Positions 1 through 9,529 of a stretch of DNA of 64,000 bases are shown in pieces. How positions within the stretch are numbered: the stretch's first letter is position 1; each line of letters opens with the position of its first letter. Where the stretch lies: contig JAUNGG010000002.1 of NCBI GenBank assembly GCA_030524635.1, positions 1-64,000 of the forward strand, given 5' to 3'. The notes under the pieces are model-generated. The model did no database searches and was not told the DNA's origin. It saw nothing but the letters and a program-made list of their open reading frames with translations. The stretch comes from Lachnospiraceae bacterium. GTDB taxonomy: Bacteria; Bacillota; Clostridia; Lachnospirales; Lachnospiraceae. The position numbers and the translations under genes were made by a program.

Positions 1-75
1 AGGAAAATATGACTCAAAGAGAACTTTATCAATATAAAGCTGCCCATATTTATCCAATTTAATAAATTCTTTCAT
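1..75 (-). CDS. Partial hypothetical protein, N-terminal 25 codons
   Basis: The reading frame starts at an ATG at 75-73 and runs off the left edge, so only 25 codons are visible (beginning MKEFIKLDKYGQLYID). The start overlaps the stop of the short upstream frame as ATGA, the usual sign of translational coupling. I do not recognise the family from this fragment. The composition is AT-rich, unlike most of the window, as are its upstream neighbours. It could be the body of a small two-gene unit or part of a decaying region. Confidence 0.45.
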   Translation of the reverse strand, partial: MKEFIKLDKYGQLYIDKVLFESYFP

Positions 76-266
76 TTCTTTTCATCTCTTTCACTAATGT
101 AATTTTGAAGATATTCTTCAAAATTAGCTATCATTTCAAACTCATCATATGGTGATGCGTCTTTATAAAGCCACCAATCTACATGCGAAGTTCTTTTTTT
201 TGTTCTTTCTCTCGTCCTTATATCATGACTTTTGAACACTAAATTTATCTTAAATTTTATATACAA
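72..266 (-). CDS. Short hypothetical protein, doubtful
   Basis: A 64-codon frame that would start at TTG with no convincing ribosome binding site. It is in the same frame as the Fic-domain remnant just upstream, separated from it by two stop codons, so it may be a leftover rather than a gene. The C-terminal half is acidic and aromatic (contains HVDWWLYKDASPYDEFEMI). In favour of expression, its stop overlaps the next ATG as ATGA. No family was recognised. Confidence 0.3.
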   Translation of the reverse strand: MYIKFKINLVFKSHDIRTRERTKKRTSHVDWWLYKDASPYDEFEMIANFEEYLQNYISERDEKK

Positions 267-281
267 AGCATTTTGCCACTA

Positions 282-389
282 TTATGCTGCTTTTTCCTGG
301 TGTCTTTGTGTTACATTTCCTTCACGAAATGGGTGAATAGCATTAATCTCTCCCAAATAATAAGTCAAACGTTTTCCAATCTCTTCTAA
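282..389 (-). pseudogene. Fic-domain remnant
   Basis: Translation on the minus strand between an upstream TAA and a downstream TAA-TAG gives a recognisable piece of a Fic (AMP-transferase-type) domain, including YYLGEINAIHPFREGN. The Fic catalytic motif should continue G-R-T-Q-R, but here the next residues are V-T-Q-R, so two residues' worth of bases have been changed or lost. There is no start codon and no remainder of the domain. Seen: the motif and the lesions. Inferred: a decayed toxin-type or house-cleaning Fic gene. Confidence 0.7.
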
Positions 390-433
390 TTAGCAAAATG
401 GGCGGGAGATCAATCTCCCGCCCATCCTAATTG
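387..433 (-). terminator. Hairpin terminator after the cell-wall repeat gene
   Basis: A stem of ten G/C-rich pairs at 400-423 (GGGCGGGAGA against TCTCCCGCCC, loop TCAA), extended by AATTAG/CTAATT outside. It lies about 30 bases past the stop of the 463-1965 gene. The T-run after the stem on the minus strand is short. Confidence 0.7.
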
Positions 434-462
434 GCAATTATTCTGTTATTCAGGAATTAGAA

Positions 463-1965
463 TTAGTTCTTCTCCTCAACCTTGGTAACAACGTAATCCT
501 TAACGGTAACCTTCATACCATCAACGTCAGTTACGGTACCAGACTTCTTAATCTTACCGTTGCCGTTGATTAAGATGGTAGCGTCATCAGCGATAGTAGC
601 AGTCTTGCCTTTCTCATGAACACCGGTAGCACCGATCTCAGATAAGGTTACTCTAGCGTAGGTAGAGCCATCGCCGTAATCGTCAACTAATGCACCGTCA
701 GCGCCGTATAAGGAGCTGCTGATGATGGTGTTGGTGTAAGCCTTACCAGTCTTATCGAAGTAGTAGGTCTGATCCTCGCCATCAACCTCGATGGTTACCT
801 TCTTGTTGGTTACCATCTGACCATCGGTAGAACCGTGACTTCCGTCATCGGTGAAGTAGTAGTAGCCATCTAACTCGGTAGCGCCGTTGCCCTTAACTAC
901 GTTGCTTAACTGGAACAGACCGCTTCTCATACGTCCAGCTGCATCGAAGATGTAGGTCTTGCTCTTGATGGACTTAGCAACCAGAGCGTCATAAGCCTTG
1001 TTGCTGTCGGTTAACTCGATACCGGTACCATCGCCTTCCTTAGCCAGGGTAGGTCTGCCCTTGCTGTCTAAGTAGAACCAGTACTCGTCATCATCGTAAT
1101 CATCGTAATCGGTGTTAGCGTAAGCCCAGATCCAGTTCTTATCACGTCCGCCGTTGTCCTCTACATGGTATCTTGCTGCTGCATCTGCATCAGTAGCCAT
1201 GGTGGTGGAGTTACCGCCAGCGTTGGTGATACCGGACTTGGTACCATATACCCACAGATCCATCATAACGCCGTGAGCATCAAATGCATACCACTTGCCG
1301 TCGATCTGCTTATTCTTGCCCTTTGCAGCCTTACCGTCGGAACCAAACCAGAACCACTCTTCATCCTCGTATGGATCGCCCTCTTCGTCACCATCATCGA
1401 AGTAATCATCGTCGGTATCTAAGTAATTCCAGCCAGTCTTAGCCCAGCCTTCGTTCTCATCGCCTAAGAAGTACAGGTTGTTCTTCCACTCCTGCCATCC
1501 GGTCAGCATAATACCGTCGGAGTTGAAGATGAAGTAACCCTTCTGGCCATCGCCGTAGCTGATGGACTTGATAGCACCCTCGTCCTTGCCGTAGCCAGTA
1601 GCCTTGCCCTTGCCATCGAAGTAGAACCATACAGTGCTGATGTCATCATCATCTAATAAATCATCGTTGTCCATGGATACCCAAGCGTTGGTAACCTTAA
1701 CACCGTTCTCGTCTACATAGTATCTGTTATCGTTGTACTCAACTAACAGATCCTTAGCCATGTAGCCATCCTCGTCTAAGTAGTACCACTGTCCATTGGA
1801 CTTCTTCCACTCGTCAGTAACCTTGTCACCGTTTCTATCTAAGTATACCCACTCGCCGTCTTCCTGATCCCAGTGTGGGGTCTCTGCGAAAGAGGTCATG
1901 GATGCACCGATAGCTAACAGAGCTGCTGCAGAAAGAACTGCAACTAATTTAGTCTGCTTTCTCAT
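463..1965 (-). CDS. Secreted choline-binding-type cell-wall repeat protein
   Basis: A 500-residue secreted protein. Residues 1-28 form a signal peptide (MRKQTKLVAVLSAAALLAIG, then A-rich to FAE). Residues 30-430 are made of about 18-22-residue repeats of the W-x-Y-x-D/G type (for example GQWYYLDEDGYMAKD), the fold of choline-binding/glucan-binding CW repeats that hold proteins on teichoic acids or polysaccharide. Several repeats are interrupted by very acidic stretches (DDDDYFDDGDEEG) which could bind calcium. The last 65 residues form a separate beta-rich region with no repeat. Start chosen at 1965 because AGGAG precedes it. Strong promoter, good SD and terminator suggest high expression. 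No enzymatic domain is seen. It lies divergent to the LicC/LicA-like gene, which would make its ligand. Confidence 0.85.
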   Translation of the reverse strand: MRKQTKLVAVLSAAALLAIGASMTSFAETPHWDQEDGEWVYLDRNGDKVTDEWKKSNGQWYYLDEDGYMAKDLLVEYNDNRYYVDENGVKVTNAWVSMDNDDLLDDDDISTVWFYFDGKGKATGYGKDEGAIKSISYGDGQKGYFIFNSDGIMLTGWQEWKNNLYFLGDENEGWAKTGWNYLDTDDDYFDDGDEEGDPYEDEEWFWFGSDGKAAKGKNKQIDGKWYAFDAHGVMMDLWVYGTKSGITNAGGNSTTMATDADAAARYHVEDNGGRDKNWIWAYANTDYDDYDDDEYWFYLDSKGRPTLAKEGDGTGIELTDSNKAYDALVAKSIKSKTYIFDAAGRMRSGLFQLSNVVKGNGATELDGYYYFTDDGSHGSTDGQMVTNKKVTIEVDGEDQTYYFDKTGKAYTNTIISSSLYGADGALVDDYGDGSTYARVTLSEIGATGVHEKGKTATIADDATILINGNGKIKKSGTVTDVDGMKVTVKDYVVTKVEEKN

Positions 1966-2030
1966 AATGAATGCACTCTCCTTTTTTCTTTTCGAAATTC
2001 TTTTGAAATTCCTTATAGCATTACGAGGTC

Positions 2031-2059
2031 ATTATACTTCCTATAATTGAAATTATCAA
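2031..2059 (-). promoter_or_regulatory. Sigma-A promoter for the 463-1965 gene
   Basis: Minus strand: TTGATA (2059-2054), 17-base spacer, TATAAT (2036-2031), about 65 bases before the start codon. Confidence 0.8.
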
Positions 2060-2331
2060 GACTTTTTTGACATATTTTTAAGAAAATCCTAAAAATGTTA
2101 AATCATCTCTTAATTTCTATGGAAATGTCATTTCCTCCATCACGCTACTAAGTATAATACATATTTTTCAAAAATACCATAACTTTTCTCTGTGCATTTT
2201 CTTACGGAATTATTACGAAACTCAAGTTTCTTTCTTAAATTGTATGGATGCGGGTACAAATCCGTCTGATCCCCCCAGTTTCTTCCACCAGTGGAATTCA
2301 GGTCCATTTCCATCGGATTAGCAATCACGTA
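2060..2331. other. Intergenic stretch without a supported gene
   Basis: AT-rich spacer between the divergent promoters. A 62-codon minus-strand frame crosses it (2140-2328) but has a poor start context and no recognisable domain. No riboswitch or convincing terminator was seen. Confidence 0.6.
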
Positions 2332-2359
2332 TTGATTTTCTTATATTATTTGTTATAAT
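2332..2359 (+). promoter_or_regulatory. Promoter for the HTH-LicC-LicA fusion gene
   Basis: TTGATT at 2332-2337, 16-base spacer, TATAAT at 2354-2359. This leaves a leader of about 145 bases before the start at 2511. Confidence 0.75.
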
Positions 2360-2389
2360 GTTCATATAACTAAAAAATCTAGTTTTTTT

Positions 2390-2461
2390 TGAACGCAAAA
2401 CAAGCAGTTCCTGCCTCTAGTACGCCAACAAGCAACTGCGGAAACCCCTTGCTTGCGTTCA
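2390..2461 (+). promoter_or_regulatory. Structured leader of the choline-activation gene
   Basis: The leader folds with TGAACGCAA (2390-2398) pairing to TTGCGTTCA (2453-2461) and, inside, GCAGTT (2404-2409) pairing to AACTGC (2434-2439). An alternative pairing, AAGCAA with TTGCTT, competes with the inner stem. Two mutually exclusive folds ahead of a biosynthetic gene are what a cis-acting regulatory RNA would show, but the match to any known class was not recognised. Confidence 0.4.
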
Positions 2462-2510
2462 TTTACAATTCCATCAAATATAGTATAAACAGAAAGGACG
2501 TAATCATAAC

Positions 2511-4316
2511 ATGAATCGTCAGGCTTTATTATGCAGAAGTATCTTAGAAGCTCCATCTATCACCCAGCGTGAGCTGGCTGAGCAGCTTTTTCTCTCTCTG
2601 GGAACAGTAAACAATCTGGTTAAGGAATGTCTGCATGCAGGATACCTGGAAATGACTGCAGAAGGCCGGTATCAGGTGACGGCTGCCGGTTTGGATTTTC
2701 TGGAACCCTTCCGGGTAGATGGTGCCCTTTTTATTGCAGCAGGCTTTGGCTCCCGCTTCGTTCCTCTTACCTTTGAAACTCCCAAAGGGCTTCTGGAGGT
2801 TCAGGGGGAGCGGATGATCGAGCGGCAGATCAAGCAGCTTCATCAGGCCGGGATCCGGAATATCACCATCGTGGTTGGATACCTGAAGGAAAAATTTGAA
2901 TACCTGATCGACAAGTATGATGTAACTCTGCTCTACAATCCGGAATATTCTAATAAAAATACGCTGGCTACCCTTTACCACGCCCGCAAGGTGCTGAAAG
3001 GGAAGAATATGTATATTCTTTCTTCTGACAACTGGATGCGGGAAAATATGTATCACACCTATGAGTGCGGCGCCTGGTACTCTTCTGTCCGGATGTCCGG
3101 CGAAACATCAGAATGGTGCCTTTCTTATAATAAGAAGGGACTGATTACAGATGTTACAGTAGGCGGCCATGATGCATGGGTTATGTATGGCCCGGTATTT
3201 TTCTCCAGAGAGTTTTCTGATGCCTTTCTCCCGGTTCTGGAAGGCTATTATGAGCAGCCTGGCACCGAGCAGTTTTACTGGGAGCAGGTATATATGGATC
3301 TTCTGAAGGGAGCGGCAGCGAAACGGCTGCAGAATGTTAAATGTCCGGACATGTATATCAACCGGCAGCCGGACAATCAGGTATATGAATTTGAAAACCT
3401 GGAGGAGCTTCGCCTCTTCGACCCAAAATATCAGAATCAGTCCAACAACAAAGCTATGGAACTGGTTTCTAAGGTTTTCCAGGTGCCGGAATCGGAGATC
3501 GTTCATATCCGCTGTCTGAAATCCGGAATGACGAATAAGTCCTTTCTGTTCCAGATTCATGGAAAACATTACATCTGCCGGATTCCAGGCCCGGGAACCG
3601 AGCTTTTAATCAACCGTCGGCAGGAAAAGGCCGTCTATGATACGGTGGCGCCTCTGGGCATTACTGAGCGGGTCCTTTATTTTAATGGAGAGAATGGATA
3701 TAAGATCTCAGAATATTATGAAGGTGCGAGGACGGCAGACAGTGAAAATCCGGAAGATATTTCCCGCTGTCTTGAGTTGCTTCGAACATTTCATCAGGCC
3801 GGGCTCCACGTAGATCACAGCTTTGATCTAAAAGAACGGATTGGATTTTACGAGGGACTCTGTATGGCACATGGAGGGATCCCCTTTGAGGACTATGCTG
3901 CAGTACGGCAGCAGATGAATCAGCTTTTAGACCGGATCGAAGGCCTGCACCGTCCCCGGATCCTGTCCCATATTGACCCGAATGTGGATAATTTCCTGAT
4001 CCTAAAAGACGGCAGTGTGCGGCTGATCGACTGGGAATACGCAGGGATGGCAGACCCGATTCTGGATATTGCCATGTGTGCCATCTATTCCTACTATGAC
4101 TTCGACCGGGCAGAAGCTCTTTTAGACCTTTATCTGAAGCGTCCGGCCACGGAGGAGGAAAGGTTCGTCCTGACTGCTTTTATGGCCCTCTCCGGCTTTC
4201 TGTGGAGCCTGTGGGCTGTTTACAAGAGTGCACTGGGAGAGGAATTCGGCGAATACACCATCATCATGTACCGCTATGGGAAAAAAGGATACCGGAGATT
4301 GCTGTCAAAATTGTAA
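2511..4316 (+). CDS. HTH - phosphocholine cytidylyltransferase - choline kinase fusion (LicC/LicA-like)
   Basis: A 601-residue three-part protein. Residues 5-60 form a winged helix-turn-helix (SITQRELAEQLFLSLGTVNN). Residues 71-310 are a nucleotidyltransferase with the sugar/choline-phosphate signature AAGFGSRFVPLTFETPKG at 76-93, as in LicC, which makes CDP-choline. Residues 335-601 are a choline/ethanolamine kinase-type APH fold as in LicA: glycine-rich loop SGMTNKSFLF, catalytic loop SHIDPNVDNF around 485-495 and metal-binding IDWEYAG around 506. Together the activities phosphorylate choline and activate it for transfer to teichoic acid or glycan. Genes for choline-binding-type proteins lie on both sides, supporting this. 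Ethanolamine or another amino alcohol could be the substrate. The SD AGAAAGGA precedes the ATG. Confidence 0.85.
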   Translation: MNRQALLCRSILEAPSITQRELAEQLFLSLGTVNNLVKECLHAGYLEMTAEGRYQVTAAGLDFLEPFRVDGALFIAAGFGSRFVPLTFETPKGLLEVQGERMIERQIKQLHQAGIRNITIVVGYLKEKFEYLIDKYDVTLLYNPEYSNKNTLATLYHARKVLKGKNMYILSSDNWMRENMYHTYECGAWYSSVRMSGETSEWCLSYNKKGLITDVTVGGHDAWVMYGPVFFSREFSDAFLPVLEGYYEQPGTEQFYWEQVYMDLLKGAAAKRLQNVKCPDMYINRQPDNQVYEFENLEELRLFDPKYQNQSNNKAMELVSKVFQVPESEIVHIRCLKSGMTNKSFLFQIHGKHYICRIPGPGTELLINRRQEKAVYDTVAPLGITERVLYFNGENGYKISEYYEGARTADSENPEDISRCLELLRTFHQAGLHVDHSFDLKERIGFYEGLCMAHGGIPFEDYAAVRQQMNQLLDRIEGLHRPRILSHIDPNVDNFLILKDGSVRLIDWEYAGMADPILDIAMCAIYSYYDFDRAEALLDLYLKRPATEEERFVLTAFMALSGFLWSLWAVYKSALGEEFGEYTIIMYRYGKKGYRRLLSKL

Positions 4317-4478
4317 TAAAAAAGTTAGGTAATCTCCTGTAAACTATGCTATACTGGTAACTGGAAAAAACAGCATGGCTGTCTGGGCCATTGAAATATT
4401 TGCCAGACAACGATTGCTGTATCTTATCAGTATCTTATCAAATTGCTACCATTTTGTTTTCTAAGGAGGATATGAGTG

Positions 4479-5633
4479 ATGAAATACAAGATGTGGAAAA
4501 CTGCTGCGGCAGCTGGCGTTATGGGACTTCTGACCCTGGCACCAGCGGGAGTTTCCATGGCAGCGGGATGGACCCAGGCCGGCAATGCCTATACTTATGT
4601 AGAAAACGACGGCTCACTTCGCAAGGGCTGGATTCAGACCAGCGATGGCTATTATTATATGGATGAGACAACCGGAGTAATGTGTTTAGGCTGGAAGCAG
4701 ATCAATGGAAACTGGTACTACTTTAAGGCAAATGGCCTGATGTCCACCGGTTGGGTGCAGGACCAGGGAAAGTGGTATTATACTCTGCAGGACGGCAACG
4801 CAGTCGGCACCATGGTAAAGGGCTGGCTGAAGGAAGGAGACAATTACTATTTCCTTCGGAGCGACGGATCCATGGCCAAAGGCTGGCGCCAGATGGATAA
4901 TGCATGGTACTACTTCCGCGAGGATGGACGGTGCATGGTTTCCAATTGGCGGGAGATCGACGGCTACTGGTATTATTTCGCAGCTGACGGAAAGATGGCG
5001 ACCGGATGGACCGAGGTCAATGGAGATTACTACTACTTAAACAGCGACGGCCGGATGCTGACCGGATGGCTCAGTGACGGCACAAACAAGTACTACATGG
5101 ATCCAGGCTCCGGCAAGATGGCCCGCACCTGGAAGGAGATCAGCGGGGCCTACTACTACTTTAATAACGCAGGCCACATGCTGACCAATTGGATCCAGGT
5201 TTCCGGAAAATATTATTATCTGGACCCATCCACCGGAAAGATGGCTGCGAACACCACCTTAACCATCAATGGACAGAATTACACCTTTGGAGCTGACGGC
5301 GTATGCCAGAATGCTTCCGGAGTGAATGCAACCGTAGTCAACAATACCACGACTGCAGGCTCCGGCAATTCTGCAAACACCAATTATGGTCCTGGCGGCA
5401 GCTCTGCAGCACCATCTACATCCACCGCGAATCCAAATGCCAATACCAATTACGGTCCTGGCGGATCTTCCAGCTCCTCCGGTACAAGCAGCCCCACAGC
5501 AGGCGCTACCGGCGGACCAGGCAGCACAGGAAGCAGCACCTCCGGCTCCAACGGACCGGTAAGTTCCGGCTCTTCCAGCCCCACTGGCTCTACCCTGACA
5601 GCGGGCCTGACCGGAGGACCTGGTTCCAACTAA
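4479..5633 (+). CDS. Secreted choline-binding-type repeat protein with Ser/Gly-rich tail
   Basis: A 384-residue secreted protein. Signal peptide at residues 1-30 ends at SMAA. About ten tandem cell-wall-binding repeats follow (GWxxxxGxWYYFxxDGxMxTGW, with WYYF/YYYL cores) to about residue 265. The last 115 residues are low-complexity Ser/Gly/Thr/Asn with repeated NYGPGGSS and TGGPGS units. SD AAGGAGG at 4463-4469 gives 9 bases to ATG 4479; a GTG at 4476 is an alternative. It sits 160 bases after the LicC/LicA-like fusion on the same strand. No catalytic domain is visible, so an adhesin, scaffold or wall-organising role is likelier than a hydrolase. Confidence 0.85.
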   Translation: MKYKMWKTAAAAGVMGLLTLAPAGVSMAAGWTQAGNAYTYVENDGSLRKGWIQTSDGYYYMDETTGVMCLGWKQINGNWYYFKANGLMSTGWVQDQGKWYYTLQDGNAVGTMVKGWLKEGDNYYFLRSDGSMAKGWRQMDNAWYYFREDGRCMVSNWREIDGYWYYFAADGKMATGWTEVNGDYYYLNSDGRMLTGWLSDGTNKYYMDPGSGKMARTWKEISGAYYYFNNAGHMLTNWIQVSGKYYYLDPSTGKMAANTTLTINGQNYTFGADGVCQNASGVNATVVNNTTTAGSGNSANTNYGPGGSSAAPSTSTANPNANTNYGPGGSSSSSGTSSPTAGATGGPGSTGSSTSGSNGPVSSGSSSPTGSTLTAGLTGGPGSN

Positions 5634-5673
5634 ATTCCGATCAATGCATCGCTGCAGTTTTACCCTGAAACCC

Positions 5674-5713
5674 ATGGCTGTGAGGGATCAAATTCCTCAC
5701 AGCCATATTTTTT
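5674..5713 (+). terminator. Rho-independent terminator
   Basis: ATGGCTGTGAGG pairs perfectly with CCTCACAGCCAT (12 pairs, 9-base loop), followed by a T-run at 5708-5713. It ends the choline-binding protein transcript. Confidence 0.9.
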
Positions 5714-5731
5714 ATCCAAACAGAAAAAGAC

Positions 5732-5789
5732 AAATAAAAAAAGAACGCCAGACAAAACTCATATTCCATGAATTCTGTCCGGCATTCTT
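5732..5789 (-). terminator. Rho-independent terminator of rpoBC
   Basis: On the minus strand a 15-pair stem (positions 5787-5773 with 5757-5743, three G-U pairs) is followed by seven T residues at 5742-5736. It lies about 60 bases after the rpoC stop. Confidence 0.85.
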
Positions 5790-5845
5790 ATGTTACCTTG
5801 TGACTGTCCAATATTTCCTCAGCCACATTAACTCATTTATTTCTG

Positions 5846-8800
5846 TTAGATCTCTTCCTCATCACCGAAATCCAGCACTTCGTCCATCATCTCATCATCT
5901 TCTGGCTCTGACGGAAGGATCGGAAGATCATCCTCATCCTCTTCATCGAAGGAGATCTCATCCTCAGGCTCAATATCGGTGTTCAGCTTTACATTGCGGT
6001 AACGCTTCATACCAGTACCTGCCGGGATCAGCTTACCGATGATTACGTTCTCCTTCAGGCCGATCAGGTGATCTACCTTACCGTTGATAGCAGCCTCAGT
6101 CAGAACCTTGGTGGTCTCCTGGAAGGATGCTGCAGATAAGAAGGAATCGGTTGCCAGGGAAGCCTTGGTAATACCAAGCATTACCTGCTTTCCTTCTGCC
6201 GGCTTCTTGCCTTCTGCGATCAGACGCTCATTCATCTCATTAAAGTCTAAGACATCCATGGATACGCCTGGCAGTACATCGCTGTCGCCGCTCTCCTCCA
6301 CCTTAACCTTCTTTAACATCTGACGAACGATCATCTCAATATGCTTATCGTTGATATCTACACCCTGCAGACGGTATACACGCTGTACTTCCTGGATCAT
6401 GTAATCCTGTACGGCGCGGACGCCCTTAATCTTTAAGATATCATGAGGATTTACAGAACCTTCGGTCAGCTCATCACCGGCCTCCAGATACTGACCATCC
6501 TGAACCTTGATACGGGAACCGTAAGGGATCAGGTAGGTCTTGGAATTTCCGGTTTCATTGTCCGTTACTGTGATCTCTCTCTTCTTCTTGGTATCCTTGA
6601 TGGCTACCACACCTGCAAATTCGGTGATAATGGCAAGGCCCTTGGGCTTACGTGCCTCGAAAAGCTCCTCAACACGAGGAAGACCCTGTGTGATATCGCC
6701 GCCGGCCACACCGCCGGTATGGAAGGTTCTCATGGTCAGCTGGGTACCTGGCTCACCGATGGACTGTGCTGCAATAATGCCGACAGCCTCACCAACCTGT
6801 ACCGGCTGGCCGGTTGCCATGTTGGCGCCGTAGCACTTCGCACACACACCGATATGAGACTTACAGGACAGGACGGTACGGATCTTAACAGACTGGCGTC
6901 CGGTCTTCTCCAACACCTTCATAACCGCTGCAGCACGCTTCGGCGTACACATATGATTTGCCTTTACCACTACCTCGTTGGTGTCCGGGTCAATAATATC
7001 TTCTGCAATATAACGGCCGGTCAGACGATCCTTTAAGGACTCGATGGTCTCACGTCCGTCCATAAATGCCTTGATCTCCATGTACGGGATCTCTTTGCCC
7101 TCGCAGCAGTCTACCTCACGGATGATCAGATCCTGAGATACGTCTACCAGACGTCTGGTCAGATAACCAGAGTCGGCGGTACGAAGTGCTGTATCGGACA
7201 GACCCTTACGTGCACCATGTGCGGAGATGAAATACTCCAGTACGTCCAGACCTTCACGGAAGTTGGACTTAATCGGAAGCTCGATGGTGTGACCGGTGGT
7301 ATCTGCCATCAGTCCACGCATGCCGGCTAACTGCTTGATCTGCTTATCAGAACCACGGGCACCGGAGTCTGCCATCATGAAGATGTTGTTGTACTTATCA
7401 AGTCCGGTTAACAGATCATGGGTCAGCTGATCATCGGTGGTCTTCCAGGTTTCAATTACTTCCTTATAACGCTCCTCCTCGGTGATCAGGCCGCGGCGGA
7501 AGTTCTTGGAAATATGGTCTACCGTAGCCTGTGCATCTGCAATCAGCTGCTTCTTGGATGCCGGCACGGTCATATCGGAGATGGATACGGTCATGGCAGC
7601 TCTGGTAGAGAACTTGTAGCCGATGGCCTTGATGTCATCCAGGGTTACCGCCGTCTGGATTGCACCATGAACATTGATAACCTTCTCCAGGATCTGCTTT
7701 AACTGCTTCTTGCCTACGTGGAAGTCTACCTCCAGCTTCAGCTCATTCTCCGGATTGGAACGGTCTACAAAGCCTAAATCCTGAGGAATGATCTCGTTGA
7801 AGATGAAACGTCCTACGGTAGATTCAATGATTCCGGTTTTCACAGTGCCGTCCGGCATGGTCTTGGATACACGTACCTTAACACGGCTGTGAAGGGTCAC
7901 CGCTTTATTCTCATAAGCCAGGATGGCCTCATTTACACTCTTAAAGATGTTTCCTTCGCCCTTTGCTCCCGGACGCTCCTGAGTCAGGTAGTAGATACCA
8001 AGCACCATATCCTGGGATGGTACCGCTACCGGGCCGCCGTCTGACGGCTTTAACAGGTTGTTGGGAGACAGCAGCAGGAACCGGCACTCTGCCTGAGCCT
8101 CTACAGACAGAGGCAGATGAACTGCCATCTGGTCACCGTCGAAGTCGGCGTTGAATGCGGTACAAACCAGCGGATGAAGCTTGATCGCCTTACCTTCTAC
8201 CAGGATCGGCTCGAATGCCTGGATACCCAGACGGTGCAGGGTAGGAGCACGGTTTAACATAACCGGATGCTCTTTGATTACATCCTCCAGAACATCCCAA
8301 ACCTCAGGCTGGAGACGCTCTACCATCTTCTTTGCATTCTTAATATTGTGAGCGGTACCGTTGGAAACCAGTTCCTTCATAACGAAGGGCTTGAACAGCT
8401 CAATCGCCATCTCCTTGGGCAGACCGCACTGGTAAATCTTAAGCTCTGGTCCTACCACGATAACGGAACGTCCGGAATAGTCAACACGCTTTCCTAACAG
8501 GTTCTGACGGAAACGGCCCTGCTTACCCTTTAACATATCGGACAAGGACTTTAATGCCCGGTTTCCAGGACCAGTAACCGGACGGCCGCGGCGTCCGTTG
8601 TCAATAAGGGCATCAACTGCTTCCTGGAGCATACGCTTCTCGTTTCTCACGATGATATCCGGTGCGCCAAGCTCCAGAAGGCGTGCCAGACGGTTGTTTC
8701 GGTTGATGATACGGCGGTATAAATCATTTAAGTCAGAAGTAGCGAAACGGCCGCCGTCCAGCTGTACCATAGGACGGATATCCGGCGGGATAACCGGGAT

Positions 8801-9511
8801 CACATTCATGATCATCCACTCCGGCTTATTGCCGGAGCTGCGGAATGCCTCTACTACCTCCAGACGCTTGATGATACGTGCCCGCTTCTGTCCGGAAGCG
8901 TCACGTAAGCCCTTGCGCAGCATCTCGGAATCCTTCTCCAGGTCGATGGCCTGCAGAAGCTCCTGAATGGCCTCAGCACCCATACCTACACGGAAGGTGC
9001 CGTAGCCGTTCTTCTCTACCTCTTCCCGATACTCCTTCTCAGACAGAACCTGCTTATACTGTAAGTTGGTCTTTCCCGGATCCAGAACGATATAGGAAGC
9101 AAAGTATAAAACCTTCTCCAGAGTTCTCGGAGAAATGTCAAGGATCAATCCCATACGGGACGGGATTCCCTTAAAGTACCAGATATGGGATACAGGAGCA
9201 GCCAATGCAATATGGCCTACACGCTCCCTACGAACACTGGATTTCGTAACTTCTACGCCGCATCGGTCGCAGATTACGCCTTTATAACGAATCTTCTTAT
9301 ACTTACCGCAGTGACACTCCCAGTCCTTGGTAGGTCCGAAGATTCTCTCACAGAACAGGCCGTCCTTTTCCGGCTTTAAGGTTCTGTAATTGATGGTTTC
9401 CGGCTTTTTTACCTCGCCGTGGGACCACTCTAAAATCTTTTCCGGAGAAGCCAGACCAATCTTGATAGCATCAAAGGTCAACGGATGATAAGTTTCATTT
9501 GTCTCTGGCAT
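5846..9511 (-). CDS. rpoC: DNA-directed RNA polymerase subunit beta'
   Basis: The largest RNA polymerase subunit, 1221 residues, full length for Clostridia. It holds the first zinc-binding site ([20 protein letters not shown], cysteines 66, 68, 81, 84), the catalytic Mg motif NADFDGDQM near 450, and the second zinc cluster [13 protein letters not shown] in the C-terminal third. The last 40 residues are very acidic. GGGAG precedes the ATG at 9511, 18 bases after rpoB, so the two are cotranscribed. Downstream is a terminator and then convergent surface genes, not rpsL-rpsG-fusA, which often follow rpoC in Firmicutes. Confidence 0.99.
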   Translation of the reverse strand: MPETNETYHPLTFDAIKIGLASPEKILEWSHGEVKKPETINYRTLKPEKDGLFCERIFGPTKDWECHCGKYKKIRYKGVICDRCGVEVTKSSVRRERVGHIALAAPVSHIWYFKGIPSRMGLILDISPRTLEKVLYFASYIVLDPGKTNLQYKQVLSEKEYREEVEKNGYGTFRVGMGAEAIQELLQAIDLEKDSEMLRKGLRDASGQKRARIIKRLEVVEAFRSSGNKPEWMIMNVIPVIPPDIRPMVQLDGGRFATSDLNDLYRRIINRNNRLARLLELGAPDIIVRNEKRMLQEAVDALIDNGRRGRPVTGPGNRALKSLSDMLKGKQGRFRQNLLGKRVDYSGRSVIVVGPELKIYQCGLPKEMAIELFKPFVMKELVSNGTAHNIKNAKKMVERLQPEVWDVLEDVIKEHPVMLNRAPTLHRLGIQAFEPILVEGKAIKLHPLVCTAFNADFDGDQMAVHLPLSVEAQAECRFLLLSPNNLLKPSDGGPVAVPSQDMVLGIYYLTQERPGAKGEGNIFKSVNEAILAYENKAVTLHSRVKVRVSKTMPDGTVKTGIIESTVGRFIFNEIIPQDLGFVDRSNPENELKLEVDFHVGKKQLKQILEKVINVHGAIQTAVTLDDIKAIGYKFSTRAAMTVSISDMTVPASKKQLIADAQATVDHISKNFRRGLITEEERYKEVIETWKTTDDQLTHDLLTGLDKYNNIFMMADSGARGSDKQIKQLAGMRGLMADTTGHTIELPIKSNFREGLDVLEYFISAHGARKGLSDTALRTADSGYLTRRLVDVSQDLIIREVDCCEGKEIPYMEIKAFMDGRETIESLKDRLTGRYIAEDIIDPDTNEVVVKANHMCTPKRAAAVMKVLEKTGRQSVKIRTVLSCKSHIGVCAKCYGANMATGQPVQVGEAVGIIAAQSIGEPGTQLTMRTFHTGGVAGGDITQGLPRVEELFEARKPKGLAIITEFAGVVAIKDTKKKREITVTDNETGNSKTYLIPYGSRIKVQDGQYLEAGDELTEGSVNPHDILKIKGVRAVQDYMIQEVQRVYRLQGVDINDKHIEMIVRQMLKKVKVEESGDSDVLPGVSMDVLDFNEMNERLIAEGKKPAEGKQVMLGITKASLATDSFLSAASFQETTKVLTEAAINGKVDHLIGLKENVIIGKLIPAGTGMKRYRNVKLNTDIEPEDEISFDEEDEDDLPILPSEPEDDEMMDEVLDFGDEEEI

Positions 9512-9529
9512 GAGCGATACTCCCTTCTA

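Noticed and set aside
1165-1422. Plus-strand frame inside the cell-wall repeat gene
   Set aside because: Created by the repetitive coding sequence on the minus strand.
2140-2328. 62-codon minus-strand frame (MIANPMEMDLNSTGGRNW) in the spacer between the divergent cell-wall genes
   Set aside because: GTG-type start without SD, no domain, and it lies upstream of a strong promoter region.
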